Origin: Clostridia bacterium
Lineage (GTDB): Bacteria; Bacillota; Clostridia; Oscillospirales; Acutalibacteraceae
Assembly: GCA_900769775.1 (NCBI GenBank)
Contig: CAAGHT010000169.1
Location: 1-5,712 of the forward strand
Length of the DNA stretch: 5,712 nucleotides
Direction: 5' to 3'
The notes beneath the pieces are model-generated. The model did no database searches. It saw nothing but the letters and a program-made list of their open reading frames with translations, and was not told where the DNA came from. The translations under genes and the position numbers were made by a program. Below are positions 1-5,712 of the stretch, piece by piece. Within the stretch, counting starts at the first letter, position 1. Each line of letters opens with the position of its first letter.

Positions 1-11
1 TCTTCCGATCT
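1..11. other. Probable Illumina adapter remnant at the contig edge
   Basis: The first eleven bases, TCTTCCGATCT, are identical to the 3' end of the common Illumina adapter (…GCTCTTCCGATCT). They sit exactly at the left edge, where untrimmed adapter would appear. In the trmFO frame they encode Leu-Pro-Ile plus the first base of a Ser codon, where the family normally has Glu-Ser-Ala-Ala before Ser-Gly. Agreement with the family resumes immediately after base 11. I infer that genomic sequence begins at base 12. A chance match is possible but unlikely given both the position and the break in protein conservation. Confidence 0.85.
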
Positions 12-262
12 CAAGCGGAATTTTAGCCGGAATAAATGCGGTTAGAGCTTTAAAAGGCATTGAGTCGCTCGTTTTACCAAGAATTACAATGCTCGGCAGC
101 TTAATAGATTATATATGCGATGAAACAGTAACTGATTTTCAGCCTATGGGCGCAAATTTTGGTGTTGTTTTACCGCTTGATACTAAAATTAGGGACAAGC
201 AGGAGAGATATTCTCAACTTGCCGAAAGGTCATTAGATTGGTTTAATAAAAATATTCATTGA
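2..262 (+). CDS. trmFO: TrmFO, folate/FAD-dependent tRNA (uracil-54-C5)-methyltransferase, C-terminal fragment (5' end missing)
   Basis: TrmFO makes 5-methyluridine at position 54 of the tRNA T-loop in the cytoplasm, using methylenetetrahydrofolate as carbon donor and reduced FAD/NAD(P)H. Only the last 86 codons are present, against a usual length of about 435-450 residues, so most of the FAD domain and the catalytic cysteines lie outside the window. The fragment shows three typical C-terminal blocks: SSGILAGINAVRALKG (the FAD-contacting glycine-rich helix start, residues 4-19 of the fragment), LPRITMLGSLIDYI, and FQPMGANFGVVLPL. The TGA stop at 260-262 lies against the plsX ribosome-binding site, with 8 nt between the genes, so the two are very probably co-transcribed. 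The first three residues (Leu-Pro-Ile) do not fit the family and probably come from adapter sequence, so real coding starts at base 12. The related GidA/MnmG family is unlikely, because the FQPM…NFG ending is typical of TrmFO. Confidence 0.9.
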   Translation, partial: LPISSGILAGINAVRALKGIESLVLPRITMLGSLIDYICDETVTDFQPMGANFGVVLPLDTKIRDKQERYSQLAERSLDWFNKNIH

Positions 263-266
263 GGTG
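261..266 (+). promoter_or_regulatory. Ribosome-binding site of plsX
   Basis: GAGGTG lies 4 nt upstream of the ATG at 271 and shares its first two bases with the trmFO stop codon. It is the clearest Shine-Dalgarno sequence in the window, though its spacing is short. It supports the ATG at 271 as the plsX start and suggests that ribosomes ending trmFO are well placed to reinitiate. Confidence 0.7.
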
Positions 267-270
267 ACTT

Positions 271-1272
271 ATGAGAATTGCAGTTGACGCTTTTGGCGGA
301 GATAATGCGCCCCTTGAAATAATAAAGGGTGCCGCCCTCGCTGAAAAGGAATATGGTGTACATATCCTCCTTTGTGGAGATAAGGATACTATCGAAAAAT
401 GCATTAATGATAATGGCATTGAGTTTAATGAGCTTGATATTGTTCATGCCTCTGATGTTATTTCTATGCATGATGAGCCGACCTCTTTGCTCAAGGCTCA
501 TAAGGACTCTTCTATGGCAGTTGCCTTCAGAGAGCTTGCAAACGGTAATGCTGATGCCTTTGTTTCTGCAGGAAGCACAGGTGCAGTTGTTGTTGGCGGT
601 ACCTTTATCGTTAAAAGAATTAAGGGAATCAGGCGCCCCGCTCTTGCAACAATTATTCCGTCTCCCGATTCTAGATATATGCTTCTTGACTGCGGTGCCA
701 ATGCCGAGTGCAGACCCGAAATGCTCTGTCAGTTTGGTGTTATGGCTTCTCGATATCTAGAAAAGGTTGAGGGTATGGATAAGCCTACCGTCGGTCTTTT
801 AAATATCGGTACTGAGGATACAAAGGGAACAGAGCTTCAAAAGGAAGCACACGCTCTTATGAGTAAGGCAGATATTAACTTTATTGGAAATATCGAGTCG
901 AGAGATATGCCTCAGGGTATATGTGACATTGTTGTGGCTGATGGCTTTACGGGAAATATTTCTCTGAAGCTTTTAGAGGGTACTATTGCAACCCTATTCA
1001 CAATGTTAAAGCCTGTATTTACAAAGAATTTCCTCACAAAGCTCTGCTACTTAATACTTAAACCCGGTCTTAGAAAAATGAAGTCTAAGATGAATGCTTC
1101 CGAGGTTGGCGGAGCGCCCCTCCTCGGCACAAAAAAGCCTGTCTTTAAGGCTCACGGCAATTCCGATGCCGAGACCTTTAAGAATGCAATCGGAAAGGCA
1201 AAGCTTTTTGCAGAGAATAACGTAATTTCTGCTATTGAAAATTGTTTTAGTGAAGAGGTTATTGAAAATTGA
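271..1272 (+). CDS. plsX: PlsX, phosphate acyltransferase (acyl-ACP:phosphate transacylase)
   Basis: PlsX converts acyl-ACP and phosphate to acyl-phosphate, the acyl donor that the membrane acyltransferase PlsY uses to make lysophosphatidic acid. It is a peripheral enzyme at the inner face of the membrane. The 333-residue product has the usual full length and begins with the family's N-terminal block (residues 1-14, IAVDAFGGDNAP). Further family blocks are DEPTSLLKAHKDSSM (68-82), VSAGSTGA (98-105), LLDCGANAECRPEMLCQFG (138-156), LNIGTEDTKG (177-186), VADGFTGN (222-229) and GGAPLLG (280-286). The start is supported by GAGGTG upstream and by alignment of Met1 with the family start. Small substitutions (Phe8 for the common Met, Ser102 for the common Asn) look conservative, and nothing suggests inactivation. 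It lies 8 nt after trmFO and overlaps rnc by 4 nt. The acpP gene that often follows plsX in Firmicutes is absent here. Confidence 0.97.
   Translation: MRIAVDAFGGDNAPLEIIKGAALAEKEYGVHILLCGDKDTIEKCINDNGIEFNELDIVHASDVISMHDEPTSLLKAHKDSSMAVAFRELANGNADAFVSAGSTGAVVVGGTFIVKRIKGIRRPALATIIPSPDSRYMLLDCGANAECRPEMLCQFGVMASRYLEKVEGMDKPTVGLLNIGTEDTKGTELQKEAHALMSKADINFIGNIESRDMPQGICDIVVADGFTGNISLKLLEGTIATLFTMLKPVFTKNFLTKLCYLILKPGLRKMKSKMNASEVGGAPLLGTKKPVFKAHGNSDAETFKNAIGKAKLFAENNVISAIENCFSEEVIEN
1254..1272 (+). promoter_or_regulatory. rnc translation start: AGAGG motif plus TTGA stop/start overlap
   Basis: AGAGG (1254-1258) lies inside the plsX 3' end, 10 nt before the TTG at 1269-1271. The TTG overlaps the plsX TGA stop (1270-1272). 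There is no ATG or GTG near this point in the rnc frame, and starting here aligns the N-terminus with the usual RNase III start (…LGYKFKNQELLRNALTHSS). The overlap predicts that rnc is translated mainly by ribosomes finishing plsX. Confidence 0.65.
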
Positions 1273-1952
1273 TTGGCGAACTTGAAACAAAGCTTGGCTA
1301 TAAATTTAAGAATCAGGAGCTTCTCAGAAACGCCTTAACTCATTCTTCATATGCTAACGAAGAACATTGCAGATTCGGCTCTAATGAGCGTCTCGAGTTT
1401 TTGGGAGACTCGGTTCTGTCAATTATAGTTTCAGAGCATATTTATAAAAATTTTAAGAATCTGCCCGAGGGCGAGCTTACTAAGCTTCGCGCATCTCTTG
1501 TTTGTGAGAAGGCTCTTTGCGGTTATTCGAGAGAGCTTGACCTTGGAAAATATCTTTTCCTCGGAAAAGGTGAGTCTCATAATCACGGAGAAGAGCGCCC
1601 CTCAATTTTAGCAGATGCTTTTGAGGCGGTTCTTGCCGCAATTTATCTTGATGGCGGCTTCGAGCCTGCAAAACGCCATGTACTTCGTTTTGTGAGCGCA
1701 GAGCTTAACAGCCGTGATGACGATGCTTTTAAAGATTATAAGACACTTCTTCAGGAGGTTATTCAGAAAAACCCCGAAGAAAGACTTGTTTATATTCTAA
1801 CCGATGAGTCGGGCCCCGACCACGATAAGCGCTTTACAGTTGAGGTTCATCTCAATTCTAATGTTATCGGCAGTGGTGAGGGAAAGAGCAAGAAGCAGGC
1901 TGAGCAATCGGCTGCCCGTCAGGCTCTGCTCCTTATGGGAATTGACGAATGA
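1269..1952 (+). CDS. rnc: Ribonuclease III
   Basis: RNase III is a cytoplasmic, Mg-dependent homodimeric endonuclease that cuts double-stranded RNA. It processes the 30S rRNA precursor and controls the stability of some mRNAs and antisense duplexes. The 227-residue product has the normal length and two-domain layout. The endonuclease domain (about 5-150) carries the signature NERLEFLGDS (39-48), with acidic residues Glu40, Glu43 and Asp47. The second acidic pair, Asp116 and Glu119, lies in ADAFEAVLAAIYLDGG, so the expected metal-binding set is intact. A double-stranded-RNA-binding domain covers about 155-226, from DYKTLLQEVIQ to the KSKKQAEQSAARQAL helix, whose lysines contact RNA in this fold. 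The TTG start overlaps the plsX stop by 4 nt, and its own stop overlaps the next ATG by 4 nt. The weak start may keep the level of this potentially harmful nuclease low, which is my inference. Confidence 0.97.
   Translation: MIGELETKLGYKFKNQELLRNALTHSSYANEEHCRFGSNERLEFLGDSVLSIIVSEHIYKNFKNLPEGELTKLRASLVCEKALCGYSRELDLGKYLFLGKGESHNHGEERPSILADAFEAVLAAIYLDGGFEPAKRHVLRFVSAELNSRDDDAFKDYKTLLQEVIQKNPEERLVYILTDESGPDHDKRFTVEVHLNSNVIGSGEGKSKKQAEQSAARQALLLMGIDE
1937..1952 (+). promoter_or_regulatory. Start of radical SAM gene: weak GGGA motif plus ATGA overlap
   Basis: A weak Shine-Dalgarno-like GGGA (1937-1940) lies 8 nt before the ATG at 1949-1951, which overlaps the rnc TGA stop (1950-1952). The ATGA arrangement is a classic termination-reinitiation junction. 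The start fits the protein, because the radical SAM cysteine motif then begins at residue 15, near the N-terminus as expected for a form without the usual Elp3 N-terminal extension. Confidence 0.55.
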
Positions 1953-2944
1953 AGCACGCAAATATCTCGATATTTGTACCTCATTTAGGTTGTCCGAATG
2001 ACTGCAGCTTTTGCAATCAAAGGCATATAACAGGCAGAAGCACCGAGCCTTGCGCTGAGGATATCAGAAATGCAGTTTCAGTTGCGGTTTCCTCACGTAA
2101 TTTTTCTGCCAAGAGCTGTGAAATAGCCTTCTTTGGAGGCAGTTTTACCGCAATAGATAGGGAATACATTCATCACTTATTAACAGTTGCCGCAGAAGAG
2201 GTTAATAAATACGGGCTCCGCGGCATCAGAATTTCAACAAGACCCGACTGTATCAGTGCTGAAATTCTCAATGTTTTAAAGCAGTATTCTGTTACAGCAA
2301 TCGAGCTTGGAGCGCAGAGTATGGATGATGAGGTGCTCGCTTTAAATGACAGAGGACACACTTCAAAGCAGGTTGTTACGGCTTCAAAGCTTATTCGCGA
2401 GTTTGGCTTTGAGCTTGGACTTCAGATGATGACAGGTCTTTTTGGAGATACTGATGAAAAAGCGATAAATACAGCCTTAAAAATTGCGGCACTCAAGCCC
2501 GATACGGTCAGAATTTATCCTACCATTGTATTAAAGAATACGCGGCTTGCAGCTCTTTATAATGAGGGGAAATATATTCCTCAAAACCTCGATGACGCCG
2601 TGTCTCTTGTTGTACGGCTTCAGGATATTTTCATTAGAGAAGACATAAAAATTATTCGCATCGGACTTCACTCAATCGAGGAAGACTCATTTGTAGCCGG
2701 TCCTTGGCACCCCGCTTTTTGTGAACTTTGCGATTCTAAACGCTTTTTAGATGATATTCTTTCAAAATGTGAGCCGCATAAAGCCTATGAAATAGAGGTT
2801 AACCCCCTTGATATTTCAAAGGCAGTAGGACAAAAGAAAGCAAATTTGAATACTCTTTCAAATTTACATATAAATGTAAAATTTATTCAGAATAAAGACA
2901 TTACTCTAAATACAATCAAAGTAAGGGAAGTGAATCAGGATTGA
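1949..2944 (+). CDS. Elp3-like radical SAM protein without acetyltransferase domain
   Basis: This is a radical S-adenosylmethionine enzyme of the Elp3-like (COG1243-type) group, 331 residues long. Cys15, Cys19 and Cys22 form the CxxxCxxC motif that binds the 4Fe-4S cluster. FFGGSFTAI (61-69) is the glycine-rich SAM-contacting strand. STRPDCI (96-102), ELGAQSMDDEVL (119-130) and RGHT (135-138) are typical of the Elp3/HemN-like radical SAM barrel. The section RIYPTIVLKNTRLAALYNEG and beyond resembles the C-terminal radical SAM extension of this group. True Elp3 is about 550 residues with a GNAT acetyltransferase domain that helps modify tRNA wobble uridine. That domain is absent, with stop codon and length agreeing. 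Related short proteins occur between rnc and smc in other Clostridia, to my recollection. Substrate and reaction are unknown. RNA modification is only an inference from the family and neighbours. Residues 162-168 read TGLFGDT, where many relatives have GLPGDT. The gene overlaps both neighbours by 4 nt. Confidence 0.9.
   Translation: MKHANISIFVPHLGCPNDCSFCNQRHITGRSTEPCAEDIRNAVSVAVSSRNFSAKSCEIAFFGGSFTAIDREYIHHLLTVAAEEVNKYGLRGIRISTRPDCISAEILNVLKQYSVTAIELGAQSMDDEVLALNDRGHTSKQVVTASKLIREFGFELGLQMMTGLFGDTDEKAINTALKIAALKPDTVRIYPTIVLKNTRLAALYNEGKYIPQNLDDAVSLVVRLQDIFIREDIKIIRIGLHSIEEDSFVAGPWHPAFCELCDSKRFLDDILSKCEPHKAYEIEVNPLDISKAVGQKKANLNTLSNLHINVKFIQNKDITLNTIKVREVNQD
2923..2944 (+). promoter_or_regulatory. 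smc translation start: AAGGG motif plus TTGA overlap
   Basis: The smc frame has no ATG or GTG near its beginning. TTG at 2941-2943 overlaps the upstream TGA (2942-2944). Using it as Met1 puts the Walker A lysine at residue 37 and the conserved arginine at 57, matching the numbering of Bacillus subtilis SMC. AAGGG (2923-2927) is 13 nt upstream, longer than ideal, and AGGA (2937-2940) directly abuts the codon, too close to work well. Efficient initiation from scratch therefore looks poor, and coupling to the upstream gene is likely. Confidence 0.65.
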
Positions 2945-5712
2945 TCCTCACATCAATTCAGGTACAAGGCTTTAAATCTTTTGCAGATAAGACCGTGCTT
3001 AAATTTGGAAAGGGAATTACCGCTGTTGTAGGTCCTAACGGTAGTGGTAAGAGTAATATTTCCGATGCTGTTCGTTGGGTTCTCGGCGAGCAGTCAACAA
3101 AAAATCTTCGCGGTCAGTCTATGGAGGATGTTATCTTCGGCGGTACCGCCGACCGAAAGCCTCACGGTTTTTGTGAAGTTACTTTAAATATTGATAATTC
3201 AGACCGCGAGCTGCATTTTGATAATGACAGCGTTGCGGTTACTCGTCGTTATTACCGCTCACACGATTCAGAATATTTAATCAACGGAAATGTTGTAAGA
3301 CTTCGTGATATTCACGAGCTATTTATGGATACAGGTCTCGGCCGTGACGGCTATTCGATGATCGGTCAGGGCAAGATTGACTCTATTATCTCCTCTAAAT
3401 CTCAGGAACGCCGCGACATTTTTGAGGAGGCTTCGGGTATTTCTCGTTACAGATACAGAAAGACCGATGCTGAGCGCAAGCTCGCTGCCGCTGAGGAGAA
3501 CCTTGTTCGTCTTCTTGATATTTTAAAGGAGCTTGAATCTCGTATCGGACCTTTAAAGGACCAGAGCGCAAAGGCAGAGAAGTTCCTTCTTCTTGCCGCT
3601 GATAAAAAGCAACTCGATATTGGTATTTGGCTTAATATCATTAACAATTCAAAGGCTCTTTTAAAGGCTCACGATGATAAAATTGAGATTGCAAGAGCAC
3701 AGTATAAGGAAATTGATGATAAGCTTACTGAATTCGACCTTATAAATGAGAAAAATTCGGCTGATTTTGCTCGCTTTTCTGCAGAAATCGATGAGCGGCA
3801 CCAGAGAATTGCTGAGTATACCGAAAATATTGCCAAGCTAATGGGCGATATCTCGGTTTGCAACAATGATGTTCTACATAACAACGAAACAATCGAGCGC
3901 TTAAAGGGTGAAATCTCGGATATCTTATCCTCTAAGGATGAAAAGGCGGCTGAAATTGAAGCTAAGCGTGAGCTTGTCCAGGCAAAGAAGATTGAAATCG
4001 AAAGCTTAAACACAGCACTCACCGAAAAGGAAAAAGAGCTCTCTGAAATGATTCTTCAGAGCGAGGATATCTCGAGAAAGATTGAAAGCGAGGTAGTTCG
4101 CTTAAACGAGCTATCAGGTAAGCTTGCTGACCTTCGCGTTTCCTTAATGTCATCTACCGCTTCTGCCGAGGAAATTGAAAGCAGAACGGCAACAGTTGAC
4201 AGTCAGATTGAAGAAAACGAGAAGCGCGCCGCAGAGCTAACAGAAGAGTTCGACGGCGTAAATAAGCTTTTAAGCTCTATTGAAGAGGATATTACAGGCT
4301 ACAATAACTCTCTTGAGGGTTACAGACTCCGCCTTAAAAACAGAACGGATTCTGTAAACGAGGCAAAAGAGGAGCTTGACAAAATCCGACTAGATATTGA
4401 AGCTAAAAAACGCCGTATTCAGATACTTGAGGACCTTGAAAAGAATATGGAGGGCTTTAACCATTCGGTTAAAACCGTTATGAAGGACTCTGAAAGCGGA
4501 AAGCTTAAGGGCGTACACGGTCCCGTTACAAGACTTATCAAGGTTGATAAGGAATATTCAATCGCCATTGAAACGGCTCTCGGCACTGCTGCGCAGAACA
4601 TAATTGTTGATTCTGAGGGCACTGCTAAGTATGCTATTGAAATGCTCAAAAACTCAAATTCGGGTCGTGCAACCTTCCTGCCTATTTCTTCTATTAAGGC
4701 AAGAGAGTTTACCGAATCGGGCTTTGAAAATGAATTCGGATATGTCGGAATTGCAAGTGACCTTGTAGATTCTGATAAGAAATACAGTGAGATTGTAAAA
4801 TATCTGCTTGGCGGCACAGTTGTTGCTGAGGATATTGACTCTGCCGTATCAATTGCGCGCAAGTTCAAGTTCCGTTTCAAGGTTGTATCCCTAGACGGAC
4901 AGGTTATCAATGCAGGCGGCTCGCTTACCGGCGGCTCGCTGATTAAAAATGCAGGACTGCTTTCTCGATCGGGCGATATTTTAAGACTTAAAGATGAGCT
5001 GCAGAAGCTTGTTGATAAGGAAAAAAGCAAGACCGAGGCTTATAACAGTGCGACAGTAGAGCTTTCTAAGGTTGAGGGAGAGGTTAAATCTGCTGAAGAC
5101 CTGCTTAAAACCGCTAATGAGGACAAGATTCGTGCCCTCGGCGAGCTTAAGAGAGTAGGGGAGATTCTCGATTCTGTTAAAAAGGTTATCGCTGACCTTA
5201 CTGATGAAAAGACTAATTCCGCTGAAAAGATTGCGTCTCTTCGCACTCTTGCATCAGAGCTTAATGAAAAGATTTCTCTAAACGAAGCAGAAAAGACCGC
5301 TCTTGAAGCTTCTATTTCGGAGATGAACGGCGGCCGAGACATTATGTCAACCTCGAGAGATGAGCTGACAACTGCAATAACAGATATCAAACTCTCTGTA
5401 ATTGAGAAGAACAAGGACATTGAAAACCTTAATTCTGCTATCGCACTTCTTAACCTTGATGACTCTCAGAGTACTGCCAAAATCAGCATAATTGAGGCAG
5501 AAATTGAGAGCTACAAGATTAAGAATGTTGAAATTGATTCTAAAATTCTTGAGATTGAGGCAGGTATTGCAGGTCTTAAGAGCGCAAGCGCACAGTTTGA
5601 AAGTGATATTACTTCCTTTACTGAGCGCAGAAATGAGATTGAAAAATCGGGCAGTGAGCTTCGTTTAAGTGAGCTGCAATTGAAAGAAATTATGGAAATA
5701 GAGTTGCAGACA
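2941..5712 (+). CDS. smc: SMC, chromosome partition/condensin ATPase (3' end beyond window)
   Basis: SMC is the ATPase of bacterial condensin. With ScpA and ScpB it loads on DNA near the origin, extrudes loops and helps separate sister chromosomes. The open frame gives 924 residues without a stop. The usual length is about 1,180, so roughly 260 residues are missing, including the ABC signature and Walker B of the C-terminal head. The N-terminal head (1-170) has GFKSFADKT (10-18), Walker A GPNGSGKS (31-38, Lys37), WVLGEQ (46-51), the arginine region NLRGQSMEDVIFGG (Arg57) and Q-loop IGQGKID (141-147). A long coiled coil rich in Glu, Lys, Leu and Ala follows, with no proline between residues 204 and 528. 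The hinge (about 523-670) starts at GVHGPV and ends in GGSLTGGS (659-666), whose glycine pairs are needed for dimerisation and DNA contact in studied SMCs. The returning coil, from about 673, is also proline-free to the edge. Rad50/SbcC is excluded by this SMC hinge. ftsY or scpA may follow downstream. Confidence 0.97.
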   Translation, partial: MILTSIQVQGFKSFADKTVLKFGKGITAVVGPNGSGKSNISDAVRWVLGEQSTKNLRGQSMEDVIFGGTADRKPHGFCEVTLNIDNSDRELHFDNDSVAVTRRYYRSHDSEYLINGNVVRLRDIHELFMDTGLGRDGYSMIGQGKIDSIISSKSQERRDIFEEASGISRYRYRKTDAERKLAAAEENLVRLLDILKELESRIGPLKDQSAKAEKFLLLAADKKQLDIGIWLNIINNSKALLKAHDDKIEIARAQYKEIDDKLTEFDLINEKNSADFARFSAEIDERHQRIAEYTENIAKLMGDISVCNNDVLHNNETIERLKGEISDILSSKDEKAAEIEAKRELVQAKKIEIESLNTALTEKEKELSEMILQSEDISRKIESEVVRLNELSGKLADLRVSLMSSTASAEEIESRTATVDSQIEENEKRAAELTEEFDGVNKLLSSIEEDITGYNNSLEGYRLRLKNRTDSVNEAKEELDKIRLDIEAKKRRIQILEDLEKNMEGFNHSVKTVMKDSESGKLKGVHGPVTRLIKVDKEYSIAIETALGTAAQNIIVDSEGTAKYAIEMLKNSNSGRATFLPISSIKAREFTESGFENEFGYVGIASDLVDSDKKYSEIVKYLLGGTVVAEDIDSAVSIARKFKFRFKVVSLDGQVINAGGSLTGGSLIKNAGLLSRSGDILRLKDELQKLVDKEKSKTEAYNSATVELSKVEGEVKSAEDLLKTANEDKIRALGELKRVGEILDSVKKVIADLTDEKTNSAEKIASLRTLASELNEKISLNEAEKTALEASISEMNGGRDIMSTSRDELTTAITDIKLSVIEKNKDIENLNSAIALLNLDDSQSTAKISIIEAEIESYKIKNVEIDSKILEIEAGIAGLKSASAQFESDITSFTERRNEIEKSGSELRLSELQLKEIMEIELQT

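Noticed and set aside
1..262. MnmG/GidA as an alternative identity for the left-edge fragment
   Set aside because: The fragment ends in a FQPMGANFG block followed by a short tail, typical of TrmFO. MnmG has a longer helical C-terminal domain that is not seen.
263..270. Possible promoter or regulator site (for example a FapR-type operator) before plsX
   Set aside because: Only 8 nt separate trmFO from plsX, and I see no convincing promoter elements or palindrome in the trmFO 3' end. A lipid-responsive operator cannot be supported here.
329..760. Same-strand open frame of 143 codons inside plsX, in another frame
   Set aside because: It lies wholly inside a clearly conserved plsX and gives a Leu/Met/Ser-rich sequence without recognisable motifs. 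It is a shadow of plsX codon bias.
1804..2001. Open frame spanning the rnc/radical SAM junction in a third frame
   Set aside because: It overlaps the 3' end of rnc and the 5' end of the next gene, both firmly identified, and has no recognisable motif.
4915..4940. Direct repeat of GGCGGCTCGCT (4915-4925 and 4930-4940) with a 15-nt period
   Set aside because: It encodes the two Gly-Gly-Ser-Leu halves of the conserved GGSLTGGS hinge motif of SMC. Protein constraint plus identical codon choice explains it, so it is not a regulatory or mobile repeat.
4419..5030. Long antisense open frame (about 200 codons) opposite the smc hinge region, with similar ones at 5040-5420 and 3669-4022
   Set aside because: Their translations are dominated by Ser, Leu and Ile in a low-complexity pattern, as expected from reading the complement of Glu/Lys/Leu-rich coiled-coil codons. 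I see no family motif, and the sense strand is unambiguous SMC.

Overview
The window is a five-gene, same-strand (+) stretch of a bacterial housekeeping operon. It reads: 3' end of trmFO, then plsX, rnc, an Elp3-like radical SAM gene, and the 5' part of smc, which runs off the right edge. The content, dense packing, mixed ATG/TTG starts and codon style suggest a Gram-positive Clostridia-type Firmicute. A gut Oscillospirales/Ruminococcaceae-like organism is my best guess, made from gene order and protein style only. The short, open-ended fragment looks like a draft or metagenome contig.

Layout. Bases 1-11 are identical to the 3' tail of the standard Illumina adapter and are probably not genomic. 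Up to 262 is the C-terminal end of TrmFO (tRNA m5U54 methylation). After 8 nt comes plsX (271-1272, phospholipid synthesis). It overlaps rnc (1269-1952, RNase III) by 4 nt. rnc overlaps the radical SAM gene (1949-2944) by 4 nt, and that gene overlaps smc (2941 to beyond 5712) by 4 nt. No non-coding stretch exceeds 8 nt, so there is no room for a terminator, riboswitch or RNA gene between genes. I found no promoter, mobile element, CRISPR array or tRNA.

How the genes fit together. They serve different core processes (tRNA modification, membrane lipid synthesis, RNA processing, a probable RNA-modifying radical enzyme, chromosome organisation). They appear to be linked by shared transcription and translational coupling rather than by one pathway. 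Two of the three overlaps are TTGA, so rnc and smc both start on the weak codon TTG inside the upstream stop. The plsX-rnc-smc order is a familiar Firmicute arrangement. Here acpP, often found between plsX and rnc, is absent.

I see no undescribed system. The points worth a second look are the adapter remnant at the left edge, the Elp3-like gene without an acetyltransferase domain, the serial TTGA/ATGA couplings and the missing acpP.
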